The notes under the pieces are model-generated. The model saw only the letters and a program-made list of their open reading frames with translations, was not told the origin of the DNA and made no database searches. 64,000 bases of DNA. Origin: Paenibacillus typhae. Its GTDB lineage: Bacteria > Bacillota > Bacilli > Paenibacillales > Paenibacillaceae. The stretch spans positions 62,001 to 126,000 of the forward strand of contig NZ_FNDX01000001.1 in NCBI RefSeq assembly GCF_900099765.1, read 5' to 3'. The first letter of the stretch is position 1. Every line of letters begins with the position of its first letter. Below, in pieces: positions 24,297 to 32,423 of the stretch. A program made the translations under genes and the position numbers.

Positions 24297-25358
24297 ATGA
24301 CCTACAATGACACTTTTATCCGCGCCTGCAGACGGCAGGAGACGGACCACGTTCCCGTATGGTACATGCGGCAAGCCGGCCGTTATGATCCCGAGTACCG
24401 TAAAATCAAGGAGAAATATTCGCTGCTCGAAATCTGCAGCCAGCCGGAGCTTGCGGCCGAAGTAACCTTGATGCCTGTGCGCAAGCTGGGTGTGGATGCG
24501 GCTATCCTGTATTCCGACATTATGAACCCGGTAGCTTCAATCGGTGTGAAGTTCGACATCGTGAAGAATATCGGCCCGGTCATCGAGAATCCCATTGCGA
24601 CCGCTGCCGATGTCGACCGGCTGAAACCGATCGACGTAGAGGGTGATCTCGGCCATGTGCTGGAGACCATCGCTATCCTGGACAAGGAGCTGGATGTGCC
24701 GCTGATTACGTTTGCCGGCGCTCCGTTCACGATTGCCAGTTACCTGATTGAAGGCAGACCTTCCAAGAGCTATCACCGTACCAAGGAAATGATGTTCAGC
24801 CAGCCGCGCGTCTGGGAAAAGCTGATGGATAAGCTGGGCGATATGGTTATCGCTTACCTGCGGGCCCATGTAAAGAGCGGCGGCAAGGCATTCCAGCTGT
24901 TCGACAGCTGGGTCGGAGCGCTGGCCCCGCGTGATTTCGAGCGCTACGTGCTGCCGACGATTTCCCGTATTTTTGCCGAATGTTCGGATCTTGATGTACC
25001 GAAAATTTATTTTCCCGGCGTCAGCTCAGGAGAGCTCCTGCCAAGCCTTAAGGGTCTGCAGACCGATGTAATCGGACTGGACTGGCGTGTAAGCCTGACC
25101 GAGGGCAGACGCAGAATCGGAGAAGGCTTTGCTGTTCAGGGCAACCTCGATCCTTACCTGCTGACTGCACCGATGGAGCTGCTCAAGGAACGGGCGAAGG
25201 ATCTGATCGACGAGGGCATTCAGCAGCCGGGATATATTTTTAACCTGGGGCACGGCTTATTTCCCGAGGCTTCGCTGGATACGCTAAGAGAGCTGACGGA
25301 ATATATCCATGACTATTCGAAGCAGGCGCTGAAACAGGCGGCCAAGCCGCAAATCTAA
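24297..25358 (+). CDS. hemE: Uroporphyrinogen decarboxylase
   Basis: A 353-residue cytoplasmic enzyme that removes four carboxyl groups from uroporphyrinogen III to give coproporphyrinogen III. Signature PVWYMRQAGRYDPEYR (around 19-34) with the substrate-binding Arg residues, the AILYSDIM loop with its aspartate, TFAGAPFTIASYLIEG, and the C-terminal FNLGHGLFPEA are all intact. ATG 24297 follows GGAG. First gene of the hemE-hemH-hemY operon, 18 bp before hemH. Confidence 0.97.
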   Translation: MTYNDTFIRACRRQETDHVPVWYMRQAGRYDPEYRKIKEKYSLLEICSQPELAAEVTLMPVRKLGVDAAILYSDIMNPVASIGVKFDIVKNIGPVIENPIATAADVDRLKPIDVEGDLGHVLETIAILDKELDVPLITFAGAPFTIASYLIEGRPSKSYHRTKEMMFSQPRVWEKLMDKLGDMVIAYLRAHVKSGGKAFQLFDSWVGALAPRDFERYVLPTISRIFAECSDLDVPKIYFPGVSSGELLPSLKGLQTDVIGLDWRVSLTEGRRRIGEGFAVQGNLDPYLLTAPMELLKERAKDLIDEGIQQPGYIFNLGHGLFPEASLDTLRELTEYIHDYSKQALKQAAKPQI

Positions 25359-25376
25359 TACAAGGAGCTGGAAACC

Positions 25377-26327
25377 ATGACTGCAAAAATTGGTGTACTA
25401 GTAATGTCCTACGGCACACCCGAGAGCCTGGACGGAGTAGAGGCTTATTACACCCATATCCGGCGCGGACATGCCCCTACTGCAGAACAGCTCAAGGAGC
25501 TGAAGGACCGCTATGAAGCGATTGTCGGTGGCGTATTCCCGCTGCGGGAAAATACGAACCGCCAGGTTGAAGCACTGCAGGAGGCGCTGAACAAAGCCGG
25601 CGGTGATGTAGAGTATGTGTGCTATCAGGGACTGAAGCATGCCAAGCCTTTTATCGAGGACGGCGTGGAGGAGATGGTGCGTGACGGTATTCATCATGCT
25701 GTTGGTGTAGTCCTGGCTCCGCATTATTCGGTTATGAGCGTGGGAACATACATTAAGCGGGCAAAAGAAAAAGCGGAAGCCTGCGGAATCACCATGGAAT
25801 TCGTGGAAAGCTACCACCTGCATCCTGAGCTGGTTGATGTGCTCAGCCGCCGGGTATCAGCGAAGCTGGACCAGTTCGAAGAGACAGGAGCGGCCCGCGG
25901 GGATGTGCGGGTGCTGTTCAGCGCGCACAGTCTGCCTGAGCGGATTCTGGCCATGGGCGACCCTTACGTGGATCAGCTGCTTGCAACCTCGGAGGCCATT
26001 GCGGAGCAGACCGGTGTAACCAACTGGCAGTTTACATGGCAGAGCGCCGGCAGAACGGCAGAGCCGTGGCTTGGCCCGGATATTCTCGATACGATGCGCG
26101 AGCTGGCCAAGAGTGAAGTGAAATATGTTTTGTCGGCACCGATCGGATTCGTATCCGACCATCTCGAAGTGCTGTACGATCTGGATATAGAGGCCCAGGC
26201 GCTGGCTTCCGAGCTGGATCTGCGGCTCATGCGCATTGAGTCTTTGAACAGCGACCCGGCCTATATGTCTGTTCTCAGCGACGTGGTCCGTGCCAAAGCG
26301 GGACAATTAAAGGTGAACCAGCCATGA
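25377..26327 (+). CDS. hemH: Coproporphyrin III ferrochelatase
   Basis: A 316-residue enzyme inserting ferrous iron, in the Firmicute pathway into coproporphyrin III. Visible motifs are VLVMSYGTPESLDGVEAYYTH split over residues 6-27, the metal-binding histidine in APHYSVMSVGTYIKRA, VLFSAHSLPERIL, and the acidic PIGFVSDHLEVLYDLDIEA patch. Length matches the Bacillus type without C-terminal extension. Spacer to hemE is 18 bp and its end overlaps hemY by four bases (ATGA). Confidence 0.97.
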   Translation: MTAKIGVLVMSYGTPESLDGVEAYYTHIRRGHAPTAEQLKELKDRYEAIVGGVFPLRENTNRQVEALQEALNKAGGDVEYVCYQGLKHAKPFIEDGVEEMVRDGIHHAVGVVLAPHYSVMSVGTYIKRAKEKAEACGITMEFVESYHLHPELVDVLSRRVSAKLDQFEETGAARGDVRVLFSAHSLPERILAMGDPYVDQLLATSEAIAEQTGVTNWQFTWQSAGRTAEPWLGPDILDTMRELAKSEVKYVLSAPIGFVSDHLEVLYDLDIEAQALASELDLRLMRIESLNSDPAYMSVLSDVVRAKAGQLKVNQP

Positions 26328-27775
26328 CCGGTTCCCGACGCAAAGTCGTGATTATCGGCGGAGGCCTCAGCGGCCTCAGCGCCGCTTTTTATGTGCGCAA
26401 GTATTACCGGGAGGCGGGCGTACAACCCGACATCGTGCTCCTGGAAAAAGAAAACGTCCTGGGCGGCAAAATTGAGACGCTGCAGCGGGAGGGCTTCGTT
26501 ATCGAGAAAGGCCCGGATTCCTTTCTGGCCCGCAAAACAGCCATGGTCGAGCTGGCCCAGGAGCTGAAGCTTGATCACGAGCTGGTGACTACCAACCCGA
26601 ATGCCAAAAAGACGTACATACTGCAAAAGGGCAAGCTGCATCCGATGCCGGCAGGGCTGGTGCTCGGTATTCCGACCGAGCTGAAGCCGTTCCTGCAGAG
26701 CGGTCTTATCTCCTTCAGCGGCAAAATGCGGGCCATGCTGGACTTCGTGCTCCCTCCGCGCCGCAGCAAGGAGGATGAGTCGCTGGGCGAGCTGATCGAG
26801 CGCCGCCTGGGGACAGAGGTGCTGGAGAACATGACCGAGCCGCTGCTGGCCGGTATTTATGCCGGCGACATGCGCAAGATCAGCCTCCAGGCAACCTTCC
26901 CGCAATTCGGCGAGGTGGAGCGCAAGTACGGAAGCCTGATCCGGGGAATGACCACCGGCCGCAAGCCGGTGGAGACCCATACCGGAACCAAGAAAAGTGC
27001 CTTTCTTACCTTCCGGGGTGGATTGCAGAGTCTTGTGCAGGCGCTGATTCGTGAGCTGCACGATGTTGAGCAGCGGACCGGAACGGCTGCAGCGGCTATT
27101 AAAGAGAGCGGAATAACGGGAGCCTCGCGTTATTTGGTGCAGCTGGACAGCGGCGAAGTTCTGCAGGCGGATGATATTTTCGTTACGGTGCAGGATTTTG
27201 CTGCCGCAGGCCTGCTCCGTCCGCATGTAGATGTGGCACCGCTGGAGGATGTCAACTATGTCTCTGTAGCCAATGTAGTATTGGCCTTTGCCAAGAAGGA
27301 CATTGTTACTGAATATGACGGCTCGGGCTTTCTGGTTCCCCGCAAAGAGGGACGGAATATAACAGCGTGTACCTGGACCTCGACCAAGTGGCTGCATACC
27401 AGCCCGGATGATAAGGTGCTGCTGCGCTGCTATGTCGGCCGCTCAGGGGACGAACAGAATGTGGAGCTGCCCGACAAGGCGCTGACGGAGCTGGTGCTGA
27501 AGGATTTGAGGGAAATCATGGGAATTACCGCCAAACCGCTATTCTCGGAGATTACCCGGCTCCGCCGTTCCATGCCGCAATATCCGGTCGGCCATCCGGC
27601 GCGGATAGCCGGCCTGCGCAGTGAGCTGGGGCAGAAGCTGCCCGGCGTTTATGCTTTTGGAGCAGGCTATGATGCCATCGGCCTGCCGGATTGCGTCAAG
27701 CAGGCGAAGGAGGCCGCCGTGGCCTCAGCTGCCGGTTTAAAAAACCGGCCTGAGCTTGAGCCGGCGGTCCGATAA
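26324..27775 (+). CDS. hemY: Coproporphyrinogen III oxidase, oxygen-dependent HemY type
   Basis: A 483-residue FAD enzyme. Bacillales HemY (CgoX) oxidises coproporphyrinogen III to coproporphyrin III, the step before HemH in the coproporphyrin-dependent route. The N-terminal FAD motif VVIIGGGLSGLSAAFYVRKY (about 8-27), EKENVLGGKIET, EKGPDSFLARK and the C-terminal VYAFGAGYDAIGLPDCVKQ are typical. Overlaps hemH by ATGA, so translation is coupled; the operon ends at the hairpin 27780-27811. Confidence 0.96.
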   Translation: MTGSRRKVVIIGGGLSGLSAAFYVRKYYREAGVQPDIVLLEKENVLGGKIETLQREGFVIEKGPDSFLARKTAMVELAQELKLDHELVTTNPNAKKTYILQKGKLHPMPAGLVLGIPTELKPFLQSGLISFSGKMRAMLDFVLPPRRSKEDESLGELIERRLGTEVLENMTEPLLAGIYAGDMRKISLQATFPQFGEVERKYGSLIRGMTTGRKPVETHTGTKKSAFLTFRGGLQSLVQALIRELHDVEQRTGTAAAAIKESGITGASRYLVQLDSGEVLQADDIFVTVQDFAAAGLLRPHVDVAPLEDVNYVSVANVVLAFAKKDIVTEYDGSGFLVPRKEGRNITACTWTSTKWLHTSPDDKVLLRCYVGRSGDEQNVELPDKALTELVLKDLREIMGITAKPLFSEITRLRRSMPQYPVGHPARIAGLRSELGQKLPGVYAFGAGYDAIGLPDCVKQAKEAAVASAAGLKNRPELEPAVR

Positions 27776-27779
27776 GAAG

Positions 27780-27811
27780 AAACGGTGAAGCCTGGCTTCA
27801 CCGTTTTTTTG
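27780..27811 (+). terminator. Rho-independent terminator of the heme operon
   Basis: AAACGGTGAAGC / GGCTTCACCGTTT with a short loop, then seven T. Confidence 0.9.
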
Positions 27812-27940
27812 TATTTCGCCCGGGGTATGGCCGGGTCAGATTAACGAAAAATCCCTTTGATTCACGCGCATGCGACGCTGTCCGTCCCAGAGCCACTCCT
27901 AGATATTATTTTACTAGATTATATACTGCGCTTGTGTGGT

Positions 27941-27971
27941 TTGGAGGGCTGTGTATCAGATATGCTATAAT
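27941..27971 (+). promoter_or_regulatory. Possible promoter of the CapA-like gene
   Basis: TTGGAG (27941-27946) and TATAAT (27966-27971) with a long 19-bp spacer; the -10 is convincing, the -35 less so. Confidence 0.4.
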
Positions 27972-28008
27972 AGAAACACTTTATATATAAAGGAGATTAT
28001 TTGTACCC

Positions 28009-29412
28009 ATGTATCCACCGCGATCTCAGAGCCGGGAGAAAGATAAGCATAGCAGCAAACGCCGACGCAGAAGGGCTTGGGCATGGATCAATGTAAGTCT
28101 TTTATTGTTGATTACCGCTATGCTAACTTATTATTTTGCCAAGGATGGCGGCAATTCACCTGCAGCACAGCCTCCGCCGGCGGAGAGCACCGCCTCACCG
28201 CCGCCGTCAACAACGCCGGAGCTCCCGGCGGTTCAACCCTCACTAGCGGCTGATTTGCAGCCGGAAGCTACAGTCACGCCGGAGCCGGTGCAGACGCCGG
28301 TTTCCGCTGAGGAAGCGACACCGGCTCCATCTCCGTCCCCGGAGACGGCAGCAACGCCATCACCCCTGCCGTCACCGGATAACAGCAAGCCGGATGATGA
28401 GCAGGGGAGCGGCGCTGCTCAGGGCGGTGCAGCCTCGGGACTGCCTGAGGATGCCGGCGGACAGACCGTTACCCTCAATTTTGCCGGAGACGTGATCTTT
28501 GCCGGCAAAGTGGCTGAGCTGCTGCAGAAGCAGGGCTACAATTATTCCTACTCCGCACTGGACGGGATGTTCAAGAAGGATGACCTGACGGTTGTGAATC
28601 TGGAAACGCCGATTACAACCGGCGGAGTTGGCGCAGCAGATAAGCAGTTTGTGTTCAAGGGAGCCCCGGAGGCGCTGGATGCGCTGAAATCTGCCGGTGT
28701 GGATGCAGTCAATCTGGCCAACAACCATACGCTGGACCAAGGCGAACAGGGGCTGCTGGATACCTTGAATCACCTCAATACAAGGGGCATCCCTTATGTA
28801 GGTGCCGGCAAAAACAGCAAGGAAGCCTACACCGCCCAGTATTTTGAGCGAAATGGAATCAAAATTGCCCTGCTGGGCTTCACCCGGGTCATTCCGCGCA
28901 GTGACTGGGCAGCCGGTTCCGGCAAACCGGGCCTGGCCTCGGTTTATGACAGCACGGAAGCGCTCAAGACGATCGCAGCGGTGAAGCAAAAAGCCGACAT
29001 CGTTGTGGTGATGGTCCACTGGGGGAAGGAGCGGGTGGAGCAGTATGATTCCACGCAACAGACGCTGGGACGCAGCTTCATAGATGCCGGAGCGGATCTG
29101 GTCATAGGCGGGCATCCGCATGTCCTTCAGGGAATTGAGCCGTACCAGGGCAAGTGGATTGCTTACAGTACAGGCAATTTTATTTTTACCCGTTCCGCAA
29201 CACCTGCCACCTGGGAAACGGCGGTCTTTCAGGCAGAGTGCAGCATCAAGGGCCAGTGCTCGCTGACGCTGCATCCGATGTATGCCGAGCTGGGCCGGCC
29301 GGTGCCGATGAATGATGCTGACGGGCAGCTGCTGCTGAACAAGGTTCAATCCTTGTCTGCAGGCCTGATCAGAATCGGCAGTGACGGGCGTGTTTCCCAG
29401 GCGGGCAGATAA
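28009..29412 (+). CDS. CapA-family (PgsA-like) membrane-anchored metallophosphatase-fold protein
   Basis: A 467-residue protein: a basic N-terminus, one membrane helix at about 29-44, a Pro/Ala/Thr/Ser-rich wall-spanning linker to about residue 155, then a PGA_cap domain. Key motifs are NFAGDVIFAGKV, VVNLETPITTGG, VNLANNHTLDQGEQG, VVMVHWGKE and GGHPHVLQGIEPYQG, the metallophosphoesterase-like residues of CapA/PgsA proteins linked to poly-gamma-glutamate synthesis or modification. No capBC genes stand beside it, so it is more likely a cell-envelope enzyme of this family than a capsule gene. AAAGGAG is 12-13 bases from ATG 28009, slightly long. Confidence 0.88.
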   Translation: MYPPRSQSREKDKHSSKRRRRRAWAWINVSLLLLITAMLTYYFAKDGGNSPAAQPPPAESTASPPPSTTPELPAVQPSLAADLQPEATVTPEPVQTPVSAEEATPAPSPSPETAATPSPLPSPDNSKPDDEQGSGAAQGGAASGLPEDAGGQTVTLNFAGDVIFAGKVAELLQKQGYNYSYSALDGMFKKDDLTVVNLETPITTGGVGAADKQFVFKGAPEALDALKSAGVDAVNLANNHTLDQGEQGLLDTLNHLNTRGIPYVGAGKNSKEAYTAQYFERNGIKIALLGFTRVIPRSDWAAGSGKPGLASVYDSTEALKTIAAVKQKADIVVVMVHWGKERVEQYDSTQQTLGRSFIDAGADLVIGGHPHVLQGIEPYQGKWIAYSTGNFIFTRSATPATWETAVFQAECSIKGQCSLTLHPMYAELGRPVPMNDADGQLLLNKVQSLSAGLIRIGSDGRVSQAGR

Positions 29413-29501
29413 AATCGGCAGGTTCCTGCATGAGCTGCCGGCCTGACGGAACCTTTTCCGGTGACTGGTTCAGACTACATCTGCTGGAGGGATAAATACT
29501 T

Positions 29502-30233
29502 ATGCAAAACATATGTGTAGCCCATCGCGGGTTTTCCGGCAAAGCACCGGAGAATACATTAGCAGCCGTACGCATGGCGCTCGCGCTGCCTTTTGTCAGC
29601 TGGATGGAAATCGATGTGCAGCTGACCAGGGACGGAGTGCCGGTCGTCATTCACGACTTCACGCTGGACCGGACGACCAACGGGCACGGCAAGGTAAAGA
29701 ATATGGATTTTGAGCCGATGCGTCGTCTGGATGCGGGAAGCTGGAAGGGGCGTGCTTTTCGCGGAGAAAAGGTGCCCTCACTGGAAGAAGTGCTTGACCT
29801 GGCGTCCGGCAGGCTGAAGCTGAACATTGAACTGAAGACAAGCGGCGATATGTACCCCGGTCTGGAAAAGGCGGTTATCGACCTCGTCTCCTCCAAAGGC
29901 ATGCGGGATGAGGTCGTTCTGACCTCGTTCGATGCCGGAGTCCTGAAACGGATTAAAGAGCAGGATCCCCGCTTCCACACCGGATTGATTTTCGATTCAC
30001 GGCTGGGTGACCCGGCGCGCAAGGTGAAGGAGCTGGACTGCTCCTTTCTGTCGATCAGCTTTGCCAGGTTAAGCCCGGGGCTGGCCCGTCTGCTTGCCGA
30101 GCGGGGGATTAAAATGATGGCATGGACTGTGGATAAAGCCAAGGAAATGCACCGCCTGGCCGAGATGCATTCGGAGATTATGATCTGTACGAACCGTCCG
30201 GACGTCTGGGGCGACACTTTTCTGAAAGCCTGA
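29502..30233 (+). CDS. Glycerophosphodiester phosphodiesterase
   Basis: A 243-residue GDPD-family TIM barrel that hydrolyses glycerophosphodiesters to glycerol-3-phosphate and an alcohol. The catalytic HRGFSGKAPENTLAA (histidine near 8), MEIDVQLTRDGVPVVIHDFTLDRTTNG (metal-binding Glu/Asp and second catalytic His), and LNIELKT motifs are present, as is the late MMAWTVDK. No signal peptide, so cytoplasmic. The gene follows capA by 90 bp with GGAGGG ahead of the ATG, and 39 bp separate it from the FAH gene. Confidence 0.94.
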   Translation: MQNICVAHRGFSGKAPENTLAAVRMALALPFVSWMEIDVQLTRDGVPVVIHDFTLDRTTNGHGKVKNMDFEPMRRLDAGSWKGRAFRGEKVPSLEEVLDLASGRLKLNIELKTSGDMYPGLEKAVIDLVSSKGMRDEVVLTSFDAGVLKRIKEQDPRFHTGLIFDSRLGDPARKVKELDCSFLSISFARLSPGLARLLAERGIKMMAWTVDKAKEMHRLAEMHSEIMICTNRPDVWGDTFLKA

Positions 30234-30272
30234 ACAGAATTCAAATTTAACGGGAAAAGAGCTGAAGCTATA

Positions 30273-30896
30273 ATGTGCGCTGATATTAATAATGTATATT
30301 GCGTTGGACGGAACTACAGATTACACGCGGAGGAGCTGGGAAACAAAGTTCCTGCGGAGCCGCTGATTTTTCTAAAGCCTTCCCATGCTGCCGTGCCTCT
30401 GGATAAAGCCATTATCCATCTCCCTCAGAACGCCGGCCAGATCCATTATGAAGGTGAACTGGTTCTGCGCATTGCCCGTGATTATGTTCCCGGGATGAGT
30501 GTGGAGGAGCTGGTGGATGTTATGGCGCTTGGCCTGGACTTCACGCTGCGTGATGTACAGGAGGACCTGAAGAAGAAGGGGCTGCCCTGGACAGCGGCAA
30601 AAGGCTTCAAAAACGCTGCCCCGCTGACGCCGTACATCGCCCTGCCTGAACAGGAGGAGCTGGAGGCTACTGACTTTACTGTGCGTAAAAACGGGGTAGA
30701 GGTACAGCGCGGCAATGTGAGGGATATGATTTTCTCGCTGCAGAAGATTGTTGAATTTATAGCGTCCCGGTACGGGCTCGGCAAAAATGATCTGATCTTC
30801 ACAGGGACACCGGCAGGGGTCGGCCCCGTTGTTTCCGGAGATTCCTTCGAGCTGTTCTGGGGCGAGCGGCTGCTTGGCACCTGCATCATCGGATAA
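30273..30896 (+). CDS. Fumarylacetoacetate hydrolase-family protein
   Basis: A 207-residue single-domain FAH protein. It carries CVGRNYRLHAEELGN, EPLIFLKPSHA, the metal-binding acidic residues in IHYEGELVLRIAR, and TGTPAGVGPV. Relatives act as acylpyruvate hydrolases or oxaloacetate decarboxylases/tautomerases; substrate not determinable. It follows GDPD and its end is 15 bp before the DUF92 gene, which has its ribosome site across the stop, so the two are probably co-transcribed. Confidence 0.9.
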   Translation: MCADINNVYCVGRNYRLHAEELGNKVPAEPLIFLKPSHAAVPLDKAIIHLPQNAGQIHYEGELVLRIARDYVPGMSVEELVDVMALGLDFTLRDVQEDLKKKGLPWTAAKGFKNAAPLTPYIALPEQEELEATDFTVRKNGVEVQRGNVRDMIFSLQKIVEFIASRYGLGKNDLIFTGTPAGVGPVVSGDSFELFWGERLLGTCIIG

Positions 30897-30911
30897 AGGA
30901 GCTGGCAGGAA

Positions 30912-31715
30912 ATGGTGTCTTGGATCATTGGCGCCCTCGGCGCTATGCTGGTGGCTGGCGCGGCTTACCGCAAACGGTCACTCAGCTTCTCAGGGATGAT
31001 CGCAGCCTTTGTTATGGGGACCGTTTATTTCGGGGCGGGCAATGCGTTCTGGTTTGGAATTCTGCTGATTTTTTTCATCTCCTCCAGCCTGCTTTCGAAG
31101 CTTCACCATGAGAACAAGGCGGAGCTTGAGCTGACCTATGACAAAACGGGAACGAGGGATGCCGGGCAGGTGTTTGCCAACGGCGGGATGGGGATGCTGC
31201 TGGTTCTGTTGAACGCAGTGTATCCTCTGGAGCTGTGGGAGCTGCTGTTTATCGGCGTTATGGCTACTGTTACATCGGATACCTGGGCAACAGAGATCGG
31301 CACGCTGGCCGGGCGGCCGCCGCGGTCCGTGCTGACCGGCAGGGTGGTGCCGGCCGGCACCTCGGGCGGCGTCTCGCAGCCGGGCACGCTTGCCGCCGCA
31401 GCCGGCGGAGCCCTGATCGGCGCAGCCTCCTGGCTGCTGCGGGCGGTCTCCGGCATGGAGGAGCGCTCCTTCCTGCTGCTGACGCTGGCAGGCCTCCTGG
31501 GCGGGCTCGCCGGCGCGTTCTCCGACTCGCTCCTCGGGGCAACGGTGCAGCGGATGAACCGCTGCACCGAATGCGGCCGCGAAGTAGAAGCCTCGCGGCA
31601 CTGCGGCCGGCCTACTGTGCACGCCAGAGGCTGGCGCTGGATGAACAATGATGCCGTCAACGCGCTCAGCACACTGGCCGGCGGCGCTGCCGCCCTGCTG
31701 GTCAGCCTGCTCTGA
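30912..31715 (+). CDS. DUF92 integral membrane protein
   Basis: A 267-residue membrane protein with six or so hydrophobic helices. The family signatures GVMATVTSDTWATEIGTL and GTSGGVSQPGTLAA, plus FSDSLLGATVQ and the cytosolic RCTECGREVEASRHCGRP segment, place it in DUF92 (TIGR00297), related to plant phytyl-phosphate kinase VTE6. The WMNNDAVNALSTL end motif is conserved. The CxxC in the loop is notable. ATG 30912 is preceded by AAAGGAG. The stretch 31300-31550 is more GC-rich than its surroundings but stays in frame. Confidence 0.9.
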   Translation: MVSWIIGALGAMLVAGAAYRKRSLSFSGMIAAFVMGTVYFGAGNAFWFGILLIFFISSSLLSKLHHENKAELELTYDKTGTRDAGQVFANGGMGMLLVLLNAVYPLELWELLFIGVMATVTSDTWATEIGTLAGRPPRSVLTGRVVPAGTSGGVSQPGTLAAAAGGALIGAASWLLRAVSGMEERSFLLLTLAGLLGGLAGAFSDSLLGATVQRMNRCTECGREVEASRHCGRPTVHARGWRWMNNDAVNALSTLAGGAAALLVSLL

Positions 31716-31775
31716 CAAAGAGCCGGCAGAATGCTCCTCAAGGGGTACAGAGATTAAGATGTGGAGGTGAACTGG

Positions 31776-32375
31776 TTGAGCAGCTCAGTAAGTCACAAGC
31801 ATACAGCCATTCTGGATGCCGCTTATGAACTTTTCGGTTCAGGGGGCTTTTACGAGACGAAGATGTCAGAAGTAGCTGAGAAGGCGGGTATCGCCAAAGG
31901 GACGGTCTATCTGTATTTTAAAAGCAAGGAAGAGCTGTTTCTCGCTGTCACTCGCCGTGATTGCGAAGGATTCCTCGAGCAGCTGGATGTGAAGCTCAAG
32001 GCATGCGGCAGCCTGCAGGAACAGCTTACGGTGATTGCCGGGCATCATTTGATGTACTATTATGAGCGCAAGCAGCACACGAAGCTCTTCTTCCGGGCCC
32101 CTAATAATCATTCCGAGCTGGTAGCTTACATGACGCAGTTTATGGAAGAATACATGCGGGCAGTTATGAGAGTGATGCAGGACAGCGGTGCTGCCGAGCC
32201 GGAGCTGCTGGCTGAGTCCTATATCGGCACGCTCGACAGACTCAAAATGGACATCATGCTGCGTCCCGGCTTCACAGAAGCGGATGCACGCAAACGGGCT
32301 GAATTTGCTGCAGGCCTGTTTATCCACGGTGCACTCGGCAGCCGCCAGGAACAGACCGCACCAGAACGGGATTAA
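31776..32375 (+). CDS. TetR/AcrR-family transcriptional regulator
   Basis: A 199-residue repressor-type protein. The N-terminal HTH is standard (HTAILDAAYELFGSGGFYETKMSEVAEKAGIAKGTVYLYFKSKEELF over residues about 8-52); the C-terminal ligand domain resembles TetR_C of YfiR/FadR-like proteins. TTG 31776 is chosen since GGAGGTGA lies 5-6 bases ahead; GTG 31761 overlaps that site. It is 49 bp before the ABC-F gene. Ligand unknown. Confidence 0.92.
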   Translation: MSSSVSHKHTAILDAAYELFGSGGFYETKMSEVAEKAGIAKGTVYLYFKSKEELFLAVTRRDCEGFLEQLDVKLKACGSLQEQLTVIAGHHLMYYYERKQHTKLFFRAPNNHSELVAYMTQFMEEYMRAVMRVMQDSGAAEPELLAESYIGTLDRLKMDIMLRPGFTEADARKRAEFAAGLFIHGALGSRQEQTAPERD

Positions 32376-32423
32376 GACGAAGCGTAAACTGCTATTAAAC
32401 TATAAGGCAAGTGAGGACAGAGC

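Noticed and set aside
26261-27397. Long antisense frame opposite hemY
   Set aside because: Sense frame is an intact FAD enzyme coupled to hemH; the antisense product is unrecognisable.
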